Source: Deltaproteobacteria bacterium (GTDB taxonomy: Bacteria > Desulfobacterota > GWC2-55-46 > DRQE01). Taken from it: a stretch of DNA of 14,820 nt. Location of the stretch: assembly GCA_030636245.1 (NCBI GenBank), contig DAOVXI010000019.1:1-14820 (forward strand). Reading direction: 5' to 3'. Made by a program: the position numbers and the translations under genes. This document shows, in pieces, positions 7,214-14,011 of the stretch. Under the pieces are notes generated by a model. It did not search any database and was not told the DNA's origin. It was given only the letters and a program-made list of their open reading frames with translations. The number at the start of each line of letters is the position of its first letter. Position 1 is the stretch's first letter.

Positions 7214-8116
7214 ATGGATCAGCCAAAAGTAGTACTCTCTTTAATGTTCTTTACCATGGCGTTTGGGTTTCATCTCGCCACGGCGTTGTTCTATATAGCA
7301 CACTGGGTATTTAAGAAGAAGTGGATCGGTCAGGCTTCGACGGCTCTTGCCTGTGTTTCTCTTTTTTCAACATCAATGATACTTGTTTTCAGGGCAGCCG
7401 AGAGCGGGCACGCTCCCTTCTCAAACCTTTATGAGAGCATGGTGCTCTTTATCTGGGCTTTGACGCTTGCTTACCTCATAATGGAGTACAAGTATAAGCT
7501 CAGGGTCATGGGCGCTTTTGTTATGAGTATAGCGTTCATCTCGATACTTTCCGCATGGCTTCTTCCTTTTCGTTTCAAGAGCATTGAGCAGCTCAACCCC
7601 GCACTTCAGAACAAGTGGGACTTTATGGTATCAGCGCTTACGCCGCTTGGGCTCGAGAAGTATGCCCTTGGTTGGCTTGATTTTCATGTTTTCACCACCT
7701 TTATCGGTTATGCGGCCTTTGCCATAGCGTTTGGTCTTAGCATAATGTATCTGATAAAGGTGCGTTTTGAAGAGAGAGGCAGATCGAATGTCCTGATCGA
7801 CAGGTTCCCTGAGGCGAAGATACTCGATGAGATATGCTATCAAGCGATCGCCTGGGGCTTTCCCTTCCTTGGTATCGGTATCGTATCCGGTGCCGTATGG
7901 GCCAACGAGGCGTGGGGCACGTGGTGGTCCTGGGACCCGAAAGAGACCTGGTCGCTCATAACGTGGCTTATCTACGCCGCCTACCTGCACGCAAGGGTAA
8001 CGCGAGGATGGCGCGGAACAAAGAGCGCGTGGCTTTCGATACTTGGATTCCTGGCGATCATATTCCTGTACTGGGGCGTGAGCTTTATACTTCCGGGCTT
8101 GCACGCTTACGCGTAA
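7214..8116 (+). CDS. ccsA: CcsA/ResC, cytochrome c heme exporter and ligase
   Basis: Multispanning member of the heme-handling protein family. With ResB it moves heme outward and attaches it to reduced CxxCH motifs. The WWD heme-binding domain is clear: WANEAWGTWWSWDPKETW at 229-246. Conserved histidines appear in SGHAPFSNLYES (64-75), at His158 (DFHVF), at His259 (YLHAR) and at His297 (LPGLHAYA). About eight hydrophobic helices cover the 300 residues. GGAGG at 7202-7206 gives a strong ribosome-binding site for the ATG. It is directly downstream of resB with no gap for a promoter. Confidence 0.95.
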   Translation: MDQPKVVLSLMFFTMAFGFHLATALFYIAHWVFKKKWIGQASTALACVSLFSTSMILVFRAAESGHAPFSNLYESMVLFIWALTLAYLIMEYKYKLRVMGAFVMSIAFISILSAWLLPFRFKSIEQLNPALQNKWDFMVSALTPLGLEKYALGWLDFHVFTTFIGYAAFAIAFGLSIMYLIKVRFEERGRSNVLIDRFPEAKILDEICYQAIAWGFPFLGIGIVSGAVWANEAWGTWWSWDPKETWSLITWLIYAAYLHARVTRGWRGTKSAWLSILGFLAIIFLYWGVSFILPGLHAYA

Positions 8117-8137
8117 AATAATTCATGGAGTGTATTT

Positions 8138-8734
8138 ATGAGTGATGAGATTAATAAAGATACGAATGAGAAAGAGTCATCCAGCCCGATAACATTTATT
8201 ATCGTTGGCGTTATAGTCGTGGCCGTTGCGCTTTTTGTTGTCTTTGGTCAAAAACATACATACAGATCCGTTGTTCCCGGAACAAAGGCTGTTGAGTTTA
8301 CCTTGCCGGACCTCGAAGGCAAGCCTCACACCCTTGCCGAGTATAGCGGTAATGTCATCTTCCTTAACTTCTGGGCAACATGGTGTGAGACATGTAAGGA
8401 CGAGATGCCGTCAATGGAGTACCTGTATCAGTCTCTACAAGGCATGCCCTTTGAGATAGTCGCTATAAGCCTTGATGAAAAGGTTGAGGACATCAATGAA
8501 TTCCTTGAGACCTATAACCTTTCATTCGTCATGCTTCAGGACAAGACAGGAAAGTATAAAGAGCTTTATAAGACAACAGGTGTTCCCGAGACCTTTATAA
8601 TAGACCAGAATGGAGTTATCGCCGAGAAGATCTGGGGTTCGAGGGACTGGTCTGATACGAGAAACCTTACTACGATAATAGATCTCCTGAAGAACGGTCC
8701 CAAGGAAAACCCAGAGGATTATGCAAAGAAATAG
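8138..8734 (+). CDS. Membrane-anchored thioredoxin-like protein (ResA/CcmG/TlpA family)
   Basis: Outward-facing thiol reductase likely to keep apocytochrome cysteines reduced. It has 198 residues. A short charged cytoplasmic head is followed by an uncleaved anchor at 18-36 and a thioredoxin domain from about 45. The active site is WCETC (82-86), with Cys83 and Cys86 in the AhpC/TSA-like setting NFWATWCETCKDEMP. The cis-proline is Pro150 in TGVPETF. CETC instead of CGPC is not unusual for ResA/CcmG proteins, whose active sites are acidic and weakly reducing. The ATG has GGAG at 8126-8129. The gene overlaps the next one by 14 nt. CcdA, two genes on, is the expected electron donor. Confidence 0.9.
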   Translation: MSDEINKDTNEKESSSPITFIIVGVIVVAVALFVVFGQKHTYRSVVPGTKAVEFTLPDLEGKPHTLAEYSGNVIFLNFWATWCETCKDEMPSMEYLYQSLQGMPFEIVAISLDEKVEDINEFLETYNLSFVMLQDKTGKYKELYKTTGVPETFIIDQNGVIAEKIWGSRDWSDTRNLTTIIDLLKNGPKENPEDYAKK

Positions 8735-9557
8735 TGTTATCAGATCTCTGATATTCGTCCTGGTACTTCTGTTCATCTCATCAGTAATGTCATCATGCAG
8801 GCTGGGCGTCAGGGTCGCCGGAGGCAGCGGTGGTGTTAGCGTTGGTGTCGGTATTGAGGAGGAGTTCGAGGCCGGCTCTAAAGAGGTGAAAAGAGAGAAG
8901 TTCGAGGAAAAGGCCGAGGCCAAAGAGGAAAAGGCAGAGGCCAAGGCCGAGGCAGAAGAAGAGAAGGCCGGGGCTAAGGAAGAAAAGAAGGTAGCCAAGG
9001 CCGAGGCAGCAGAGGAAAAGGCTGAGGCCAGGGAAGAAAAGAAGAGTAAAGCAAAAGAAGAAAAACCGCAAGCCAAGGCAGATAAAAAGAAGCTTACGAA
9101 AAAATACTGGAAAGACCTTGGCGTTGACATGGTCGGTCCGGCCACCCCGCCTCCATTTACCCTCAAGCACATGAACGGCACGAATGTATCCCTCGATCAG
9201 TATAAGGGGAAGGTCGTATTCCTTAACTTCTGGGCCTCATGGTGCGGGCCGTGTAAAGCAGAGATGCCTGCCATGAATAACCTCTATAAGAACCTTAAGG
9301 ACAAGGGATTTGTGATGCTTGCCGTGAATGACTCGGAGAAAAAGGACGTGGTCTCAAGGTACTTGAGTAATAAGGGCTTTGAGTTTGACGTGCTCTTTGA
9401 CCCGGTGGGTGAGACGGCTATCGCGTATAAGGCCTTCATGCTGCCTCTTACATTTATAATAGATCAGGACGGTCAGGTCGTGGGCCAGGCCCTTGGTGGT
9501 CGTCAATGGGACAGTCCCGTGAGCATTAAACTTTTTGAGGAGCTGCTGGAGAGGTAG
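8721..9557 (+). CDS. Lipoprotein thioredoxin (TlpA-like) on a long charged linker
   Basis: A second extracytoplasmic thioredoxin, 278 residues. The signal peptide ends at the lipobox VMSSC (Cys26). A Gly/Val-rich patch (30-45) precedes a 71-residue Lys/Glu/Ala segment (54-124). The thioredoxin domain starts near 135, with WCGPC at 174-178 and cis-Pro242 in MLPLTFIIDQDG. CGPC is the typical thioredoxin active site, unlike the CETC of the gene before it, so the two may have different potentials or clients. AGAGGA just before the ATG, inside the end of the previous gene, and the 14-nt overlap show coupled expression. The Asp next to the lipidated Cys that favours inner-membrane retention in enterobacteria is absent (Arg27), so outer-membrane placement is possible. 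Confidence 0.88.
   Translation: MQRNSVIRSLIFVLVLLFISSVMSSCRLGVRVAGGSGGVSVGVGIEEEFEAGSKEVKREKFEEKAEAKEEKAEAKAEAEEEKAGAKEEKKVAKAEAAEEKAEAREEKKSKAKEEKPQAKADKKKLTKKYWKDLGVDMVGPATPPPFTLKHMNGTNVSLDQYKGKVVFLNFWASWCGPCKAEMPAMNNLYKNLKDKGFVMLAVNDSEKKDVVSRYLSNKGFEFDVLFDPVGETAIAYKAFMLPLTFIIDQDGQVVGQALGGRQWDSPVSIKLFEELLER
8880..9092 (+). repeat. Lys/Glu/Ala low-complexity coding repeat
   Basis: Codes for residues 54-124 of the lipoprotein thioredoxin. Imperfect units of the type EEKAEAK recur, written in DNA as variants of gaggaaaaggccgaggcc. Apart from Lys, Glu and Ala there are only a few Arg, Val, Gln, Ser and Asp, plus single Gly, Pro and Phe residues. Such sequence tends to form an extended, charged helix that can act as a spacer. 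Repeat-number variation between strains is likely, because the DNA repeats are near-identical. Confidence 0.8.
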
Positions 9558-9560
9558 TTT

Positions 9561-10304
9561 ATGGAATTTGATTCAACTAACATATCAATACCAATAGCAT
9601 TTCTGGGAGGCTTGCTTTCATTTGTCTCGCCATGCGTGCTTCCTCTCGTGCCCTCGTATATTTCCTTTGTCACGGGTATATCCTTTGAAGAGCTCTCCGA
9701 CGAGAAGGAATCCGTTAAGCTGAGGAACGTTATTCTCTTTAACTCCCTTATGTTCGTCCTGGGTTTCAGCACGGTTTTTGTTGGCGTGCTTGGCGCTTCG
9801 GCCCAATTATTCGGAAATGTTTTTCTGGAGCATCACGATATCATAAGAAAGATCGGAGGGGTGGCCATAGTACTTCTCGGAATTCACATAACCGGGATTA
9901 TAAACATTGCCGCGCTGCAGAAAGAAAAACGACTCCACTTCTTCAGGGATAAGCCTGCCGGTTTTATCGGTTCATTTCTGGTTGGTGTTGGTTTTGCCGC
10001 CGGATGGACCCCGTGCATCGGCCCGATACTTTCCGCGATCTTCGCTGTTGCCGCTACAAGTGATGATAAGTGGGCCGGGGTCACGCTATTTGTCGCATAT
10101 TCGCTCGGTTTGGCCATACCGTTTATGCTCACCTCACTGGGAATAAATACCTTTGTGAAGCACTTTAAGAGGCTTAAAAAGCATATGCGTCTGGTCTCCA
10201 TCGTGACCGGGGCTTTACTCATTACAACCGGGGTATTGATATTCTTTAATTCATTTGCTATGATAACTAGATTCTTCAACAAATTTATTCCGGCAATTGG
10301 TTAG
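9561..10304 (+). CDS. ccdA: CcdA, transmembrane thiol-disulfide electron carrier
   Basis: Six-helix member of the CcdA/DsbD-beta family. It takes electrons from cytoplasmic thioredoxin and passes them to thioredoxin-like proteins outside the membrane. The two catalytic cysteines sit in the expected helix settings: Cys25 in SFVSPCVLPLVPSYISF (20-36) and Cys152 in GWTPCIGPILS (148-158). The length of 247 residues is normal. GGAGAGG at 9547-9553, inside the end of the preceding gene, serves as ribosome-binding site, and the gap is 3 nt. Its place directly after two extracytoplasmic thioredoxins and the ResB-CcsA pair makes a role in cytochrome c maturation very likely. Confidence 0.94.
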   Translation: MEFDSTNISIPIAFLGGLLSFVSPCVLPLVPSYISFVTGISFEELSDEKESVKLRNVILFNSLMFVLGFSTVFVGVLGASAQLFGNVFLEHHDIIRKIGGVAIVLLGIHITGIINIAALQKEKRLHFFRDKPAGFIGSFLVGVGFAAGWTPCIGPILSAIFAVAATSDDKWAGVTLFVAYSLGLAIPFMLTSLGINTFVKHFKRLKKHMRLVSIVTGALLITTGVLIFFNSFAMITRFFNKFIPAIG

Positions 10305-10327
10305 CAATTATAAAGGGGGTCGCAGCT

Positions 10328-10630
10328 ATGAGTGGACCGAACATCGAGCTTTATGTAAGAAAGAACTGTGATAAGTGCAAGGAAGCCGAGGAAATAGTCG
10401 GAAGGGTTGGGAAGGATGTACCCTTTACACTTAAATCAGTGGACATAGCTTCCAGCGAGGATCTGTTCAGGCGCTATAAGCAGGATGTGCCGATGATATT
10501 CATAAACGGCAAGAAGTCCTTTAAGTTCCGTGTGAGCGCGGACGAGTTCAGGAACCGTGTCAGAAAAGAGAGTATCAAGGCCGGTATCTCAAAGGTCATG
10601 AAAAAGAAAAAAGCCGTGGCAAAAGCCTAA
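10328..10630 (+). CDS. Small glutaredoxin-like protein (CDKC active site)
   Basis: A 100-residue cytoplasmic protein with the glutaredoxin/thioredoxin-like start IELYVRKNCDKCKEAEEI (6-23). Cys14 and Cys17 form a CxxC pair. DVPMIFINGKK (53-63) contains the conserved cis-proline (Pro55) and the beta-strand that follows. It has no signal peptide. The C-terminus ends in a basic tail (KKKKAVAKA). GGGGG in the 23-nt gap after ccdA is the ribosome-binding site. It is the last gene before the terminator. It could be an inner-side redox partner for CcdA or serve an unrelated reduction. Family membership is well supported, but the substrate is unknown. Confidence 0.8.
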   Translation: MSGPNIELYVRKNCDKCKEAEEIVGRVGKDVPFTLKSVDIASSEDLFRRYKQDVPMIFINGKKSFKFRVSADEFRNRVRKESIKAGISKVMKKKKAVAKA

Positions 10631-10648
10631 CGCTGTTTTATATTATCT

Positions 10649-10683
10649 AAGCCCGCTCTCTTTTAGAGAGCGGGCTTTTTTTT
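10649..10683 (+). terminator. Strong intrinsic terminator, probably bidirectional
   Basis: A perfect 12-bp GC-rich stem (10649-10660 with 10666-10677) and a 5-nt loop are followed by eight T at 10676-10683. This ends the plus-strand operon. On the minus strand it directly follows the coaE stop codon (10682-10684). Its tail there is only partly T-rich, so termination in that direction is likely but less certain. Confidence 0.92.
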
Positions 10684-11281
10684 ATTTCATCTCTTTAAGG
10701 ACCTTAAAAAGCTCCGCTGTTTTCCTTTGAAGCTCCTCCTTCGACCCTACGTTATCAATAATAAAGTTGGCTTTTTTCTTTTTCTCATCCTCGCTCATCT
10801 GTGAGCGCATGCGATCTAGGGCTTCTTTTGGTGTTATTTTGTCACGCCTTACCATGCGTTCAACCCTCATATCCGTGGGTGCTGTTACGAGAACGACCTT
10901 GTCCATATCCGTTTCGTGGCCTACCTCCATGAGAAGCGCGGCGTTAACCACTATGAGCGCGTCCGGGCTGGATGCCTGGAACCCCTTTATCCTTCTGTCA
11001 ATCTCGGCCCTGATGCGCGGGTGCGTGATCGAGTTAAGTTCCTTGAGCTTCTCTGCGTCGCTAAAGACGAGTTCGGCGAGGGCTTTTCTTTTAAGCGTGC
11101 CGTCACTGTCTATCACTTCACCGCCGAATGTCTTTTCTATCTCAATGAGCGCTTCGCCGCCCGGCTCGACAACCTCTCTGGCAATAACATCCGCGTCTAT
11201 GACCTTTGCTCCGAGCCTTTCAAGCTCTGTTGCCACAAGGGTCTTACCCGCTCCCGCTCCGCCTGTAACTCCGATGACCAT
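10682..11281 (-). CDS. coaE: CoaE, dephospho-CoA kinase
   Basis: Last enzyme of coenzyme A synthesis: ATP-dependent phosphorylation of the ribose 3'-hydroxyl of dephospho-CoA, in the cytoplasm. The 199 residues are a normal length. The P-loop GGAGAGKT is at 7-14; the more common form is GGIGSGKS, so the lysine and the GKT end are kept. VIDADVIAREVVEPGG (27-42) is the CoA-site signature, LNSITHPRI (82-90) another family block, and VNAALLMEVG (112-121) corresponds to the usual VPLLFE-G segment. The start lies 3 nt after the pgeF stop, so the gene is the distal member of the minus-strand operon. Confidence 0.94.
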   Translation of the reverse strand: MVIGVTGGAGAGKTLVATELERLGAKVIDADVIAREVVEPGGEALIEIEKTFGGEVIDSDGTLKRKALAELVFSDAEKLKELNSITHPRIRAEIDRRIKGFQASSPDALIVVNAALLMEVGHETDMDKVVLVTAPTDMRVERMVRRDKITPKEALDRMRSQMSEDEKKKKANFIIDNVGSKEELQRKTAELFKVLKEMK

Positions 11282-11284
11282 AAT

Positions 11285-12061
11285 CTATTCCTTTATCATA
11301 ATAAAACTTAGTTGCCGGCCCGTTTTTCCGTTCTCTTTCCTGTATGAGAAAAAAAGATCAGTTTCGCATGAGGTGCAGTGACCGCTGCTCCAGATCTTCT
11401 CGGCTCTTACCCCGGCCTTGGAAAGTATACTGAAGGCTCCTGAGGGCAGGTCTAAAAATATATTATCATCCTGCACCCGTATTACATTATGTAATTTTTC
11501 TCTGAACTGCTCTGCCACATCCTCTGAGACTTCGTAGCAGCAAGGGCCGATCGCGGGGCCGATAAGCGCCGTTAGTTCATCAGCTTTTGCGCCGTACCTC
11601 TCCTTCAGTGCTTCAATTGTATTCTCTATGATGCCGCCGACCATGCCCCGCCACCCGGCGTGTACCGCACCGACGGCTTTTTTGTCTTCATTACATAAAA
11701 GTATCGGCACGCAGTCGGCTGTAAGAACACCAATTGGAAGGTCATGTTGGTCGGTTATTATCGCGTCTGCCTCGGTGTCTGTGTCATCTCCCGCGACTGC
11801 CACCTTATTGCCATGTACCTGTGTTAATGTCTTGAGTGTGCCGCTCTTAAATGAAAAAGATCTCTCATACAGCTCCTTGTTCTTTATTACATTCTCTTCT
11901 TTATCTTCTGTATTCGTGCCGAGGTTAAGTGAGTCGAAGGGCGAGGGGCTTACACCTCCCTTACGTGTCATAAAGCCGTGCACGACCCCTATGCCCGAGA
12001 GGAGGGGGCTTGCAAGGTGTGGAAGTGGGCGCTCTTTAAGAAAGTCTCTCGAGTTCTTCAA
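11285..12061 (-). CDS. pgeF: PgeF/YfiH, peptidoglycan editing factor (polyphenol oxidase family)
   Basis: Member of the YfiH/laccase-domain family. In E. coli this protein removes wrongly built UDP-MurNAc-L-Ser, and related proteins act on purine nucleosides. Of its 258 residues the zinc/copper ligands are in order: His83 (TQVHGNKV), Cys117 (LTADCVPIL) and His134 (VHAGWRGM). Other blocks are GFMTRKGGVS (29-38), IGPAIGPCCYEV (167-178) and SCETDLFFSYRKE near the C-terminus. The chosen start overlaps the end of rluD by 26 nt. The next methionine (Met31) is within the conserved TRKGG region, so the long form is favoured. Confidence 0.93.
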   Translation of the reverse strand: MKNSRDFLKERPLPHLASPLLSGIGVVHGFMTRKGGVSPSPFDSLNLGTNTEDKEENVIKNKELYERSFSFKSGTLKTLTQVHGNKVAVAGDDTDTEADAIITDQHDLPIGVLTADCVPILLCNEDKKAVGAVHAGWRGMVGGIIENTIEALKERYGAKADELTALIGPAIGPCCYEVSEDVAEQFREKLHNVIRVQDDNIFLDLPSGAFSILSKAGVRAEKIWSSGHCTSCETDLFFSYRKENGKTGRQLSFIMIKE

Positions 12062-13016
12062 TTATATCTTCCATCTCTTTTGGCATGGGCGCGCTAAACT
12101 CCACTACCTTGTTCGTTGTCGGATGCGTGAATGCCAGGTACCTTGCGTGAAGGAACTGACCGTTCAGTTTTTTTAGGACGCTGCGAAGCCCCATATCCAT
12201 TGTGTCGGGGAACTTCCTCTTGCAGTAAAGCGGATCGCCGACGATAGGGTGCTTCAGGCTTGCCATGTGGACCCTTATCTGGTGAGTGCGTCCAGTCTCA
12301 GGCGCCACCTCAACAAGCGTCATTACTCCGTATCGTGCCAGTACCTTGAAGTTGCTGACGGCCGTACGTTTGCTTCTTGAGTTGGTGGATATCTTCTTTC
12401 TGTCATGGCTGTCCCGCCCGATGGCAAGCTCCACCTTGCCTTCATCAGCGGATACGCCTCCCCATACAAGGGCGTTATATAATCTTTTTGTTGTGTGTTC
12501 CTTGAACTGCTCGGCCAGCTTAAGGTGGGCCTGGTTGTTTTTTGCTATGACGAGCACCCCTGAGGTGTCTTTATCAAGACGGTGAACAATGCCGAGGCGT
12601 AGCGGCCCCCCAACGTCCGAGAGATCTTTTGTGTGATTAAGCAGAGCGTTCACGAGCGTGCCGTCAGGTCGTCCGGCTCCGGGGTGAACCGAAAGTCCCT
12701 GCTGCTTCATAATAACTATTACATCGTTATCTTCAAAGAGTATGTCGAGAGGGATGTTTTCTGCCTGGAGCTCTGCCTGTACTTCATCAGGGAAGTTTAT
12801 CTCGATAGTGTCATGGTCCTTAACATGATAGCTCGGAGAGACGCTCTTATTGTTTACGAGGACATCTCCGTTCTTTATAAGTGATTTGAACTTTGATCTT
12901 GTTTGACGAGCGAGAGGGGTCTTTGCTTTGGCACGCTTTGCGGCCTTGCCCAGATAGGCATCAAGCCTTTCGGCTTTAGCGTCTTCTTCAATTATTATTT
13001 TGAGGGGGTTTGACAT
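12036..13016 (-). CDS. rluD: RluD-type 23S rRNA pseudouridine synthase
   Basis: RluA-family pseudouridine synthase; RluD modifies the helix 69 uridines of 23S rRNA. The 326 residues comprise an N-terminal S4 RNA-binding domain (about 15-75, with SKFKSLIKNGDVLVNNK, 41-57) and the catalytic domain. The active-site motif is GIVHRLDKDTSGVLVIAK (142-159), with Asp148 as nucleophile. GRTHQIRVHM is the second family motif. The S4 domain has a slightly basic insert (KRAKAKTPLARQTR, 27-40). Length and the S4 domain favour RluD over RluA or RluC, though RluC also has S4, so the exact target is inferred. No strong Shine-Dalgarno sequence was seen before the ATG. Confidence 0.9.
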   Translation of the reverse strand: MSNPLKIIIEEDAKAERLDAYLGKAAKRAKAKTPLARQTRSKFKSLIKNGDVLVNNKSVSPSYHVKDHDTIEINFPDEVQAELQAENIPLDILFEDNDVIVIMKQQGLSVHPGAGRPDGTLVNALLNHTKDLSDVGGPLRLGIVHRLDKDTSGVLVIAKNNQAHLKLAEQFKEHTTKRLYNALVWGGVSADEGKVELAIGRDSHDRKKISTNSRSKRTAVSNFKVLARYGVMTLVEVAPETGRTHQIRVHMASLKHPIVGDPLYCKRKFPDTMDMGLRSVLKKLNGQFLHARYLAFTHPTTNKVVEFSAPMPKEMEDIIEELERLS

Positions 13017-13050
13017 AAGGGCGTATGCCCATGGTCGGGGCAGGCTCTCT

Positions 13051-13317
13051 CTACCAGATCTCTGACTCTATGTTGCCGCTTCTTTTTACAAGGATATCCA
13101 CGATGGCCTTATTATAATAATTCGTTGTACCCATAAGGTCCGGCTCGACCCTGGTCTTGTAGAGCTTTTCGCCTTCGTGCAGCGGCTCTTCAAGTACATC
13201 AAAGAGGTTGTCGTTCTCGATGCCTGCTTTTATCTTGTCTTTATTGTACAGAACGATGTCCGAGACTATCGTTCTCGCAAGTCTTGCCGCGGCTTCATGT
13301 GTGTTAATTAATGCCAT
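13051..13317 (-). CDS. Small conserved-looking protein of unknown function
   Basis: An 88-residue protein I cannot assign to a named family. It has no signal peptide, no membrane segment and no cysteine. The N-terminal half is probably helical (THEAAARLARTIVSDIVLYN, 6-25), the middle is acidic (NDNLFDVLEEPLHEGEKLY, 35-53), and the end is NKAIVDILVKRSGNIESEIW. A good ribosome-binding site (AAAGGAGAGGAA on the minus strand) lies in the end of gntR. The start overlaps the gntR stop by 14 nt, so it is translated with the regulator. It is a real gene by its start signal, overlap and codon use. A role linked to the regulator or to the RNA and envelope genes downstream is only a guess. Confidence 0.8.
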   Translation of the reverse strand: MALINTHEAAARLARTIVSDIVLYNKDKIKAGIENDNLFDVLEEPLHEGEKLYKTRVEPDLMGTTNYYNKAIVDILVKRSGNIESEIW

Positions 13318-14005
13318 TATTTTGATTCCTCTCCTTTGAGAGCTCTTTTACAAGTATCTCGGCACTGTGCTCTGCGTTGTCTCTTACAAGCGCCTCGACC
13401 TGTGTTACGTTCTTATCCGAAAACGCCTTAATTATATCTTTGTGCTGAGTTACGCTTATCGCGAGTCTGCCCGGTACGCTCAGGGCTGTTATCCTGTATC
13501 TCTCGAACTGCTGGACTATCTGGTGCGAGAGAGCATAGAGCTTTTCGTTCCCGCTCGCCTTTAAGAATATATCATGAAACTGGTTGTCAAGTCTAAAGAA
13601 ACCTTTCACGTCATTCTTCTCCGCGCATTTTTCCATCTGCTGGTTCAGGCTCTTGAGCTTCGCTATCTCTTTATCGGTAAACTTAGCGCAGGCAAGGCGG
13701 GCAGCGTAGCCGTCAAGGAGGCTTTTTATGGCGTAGAATTCGCTCACGTCCTTTGCCGTAATATGGCTCACAACAGCGCCTTTACGGGCTATAAAGCTGA
13801 TAAATCCTTCGCTCTCAAGCTGGCGGAAGGCTTCTCTGATAGGGGTGCGGCTTATGCCGAAGCTCTCGGCTATTTCCTGCTCCGGGACGCGCTCGCCGGG
13901 CTTCAGGCGACCGCTCGTGATAGAGTCTTTAATAAAGTCCACTATTTTTTCTCGAAGTGTCAGCGGTTTCTCTATGGCATGGTCTAAAACTCTAATTTTT
14001 TCCAT
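13304..14005 (-). CDS. GntR-family transcription regulator, FadR/FCD subfamily
   Basis: A 233-residue DNA-binding regulator. The winged helix-turn-helix spans about 16-80, with the GntR signature LKPGERVPEQEIAESFGISR (34-53) and recognition helix TPIREAFRQLESEGFI (54-69). The C-terminal all-helical FCD domain (about 86-220) shows the metal-site residues of the family: Asp140 and His144 (DNQFH), His188 (TQHKD) and His213 (AEHSAE). It probably binds a metal with a small carboxylate, but the ligand cannot be read from sequence. It is the first gene of the minus-strand operon. Its start has no Shine-Dalgarno sequence. A promoter places the transcription start on the ATG, and a palindrome at the -10 box suggests autoregulation. 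Confidence 0.92.
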   Translation of the reverse strand: MEKIRVLDHAIEKPLTLREKIVDFIKDSITSGRLKPGERVPEQEIAESFGISRTPIREAFRQLESEGFISFIARKGAVVSHITAKDVSEFYAIKSLLDGYAARLACAKFTDKEIAKLKSLNQQMEKCAEKNDVKGFFRLDNQFHDIFLKASGNEKLYALSHQIVQQFERYRITALSVPGRLAISVTQHKDIIKAFSDKNVTQVEALVRDNAEHSAEILVKELSKERNQNNGIN

Positions 14006-14011
14006 ACATAA

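Noticed and set aside
8522..9181. Long minus-strand frames (219 and 125 aa) opposite the lipoprotein thioredoxin
   Set aside because: Their Ser/Ala/Phe/Leu-rich products are the antisense readout of the Lys/Glu/Ala repeat, with no start signals or known domain.
1..10630. A c-type cytochrome encoded within the operon
   Set aside because: No CxxCH motif was found in any of the real proteins; the CYCNC lipoprotein has CKTC followed by Met, not His.
10767..11381. Plus-strand frame of 204 aa over coaE
   Set aside because: It lies opposite a clear P-loop kinase gene and runs through the coaE-pgeF junction; a shadow of coding bias, Ser/Leu-rich and without motifs.
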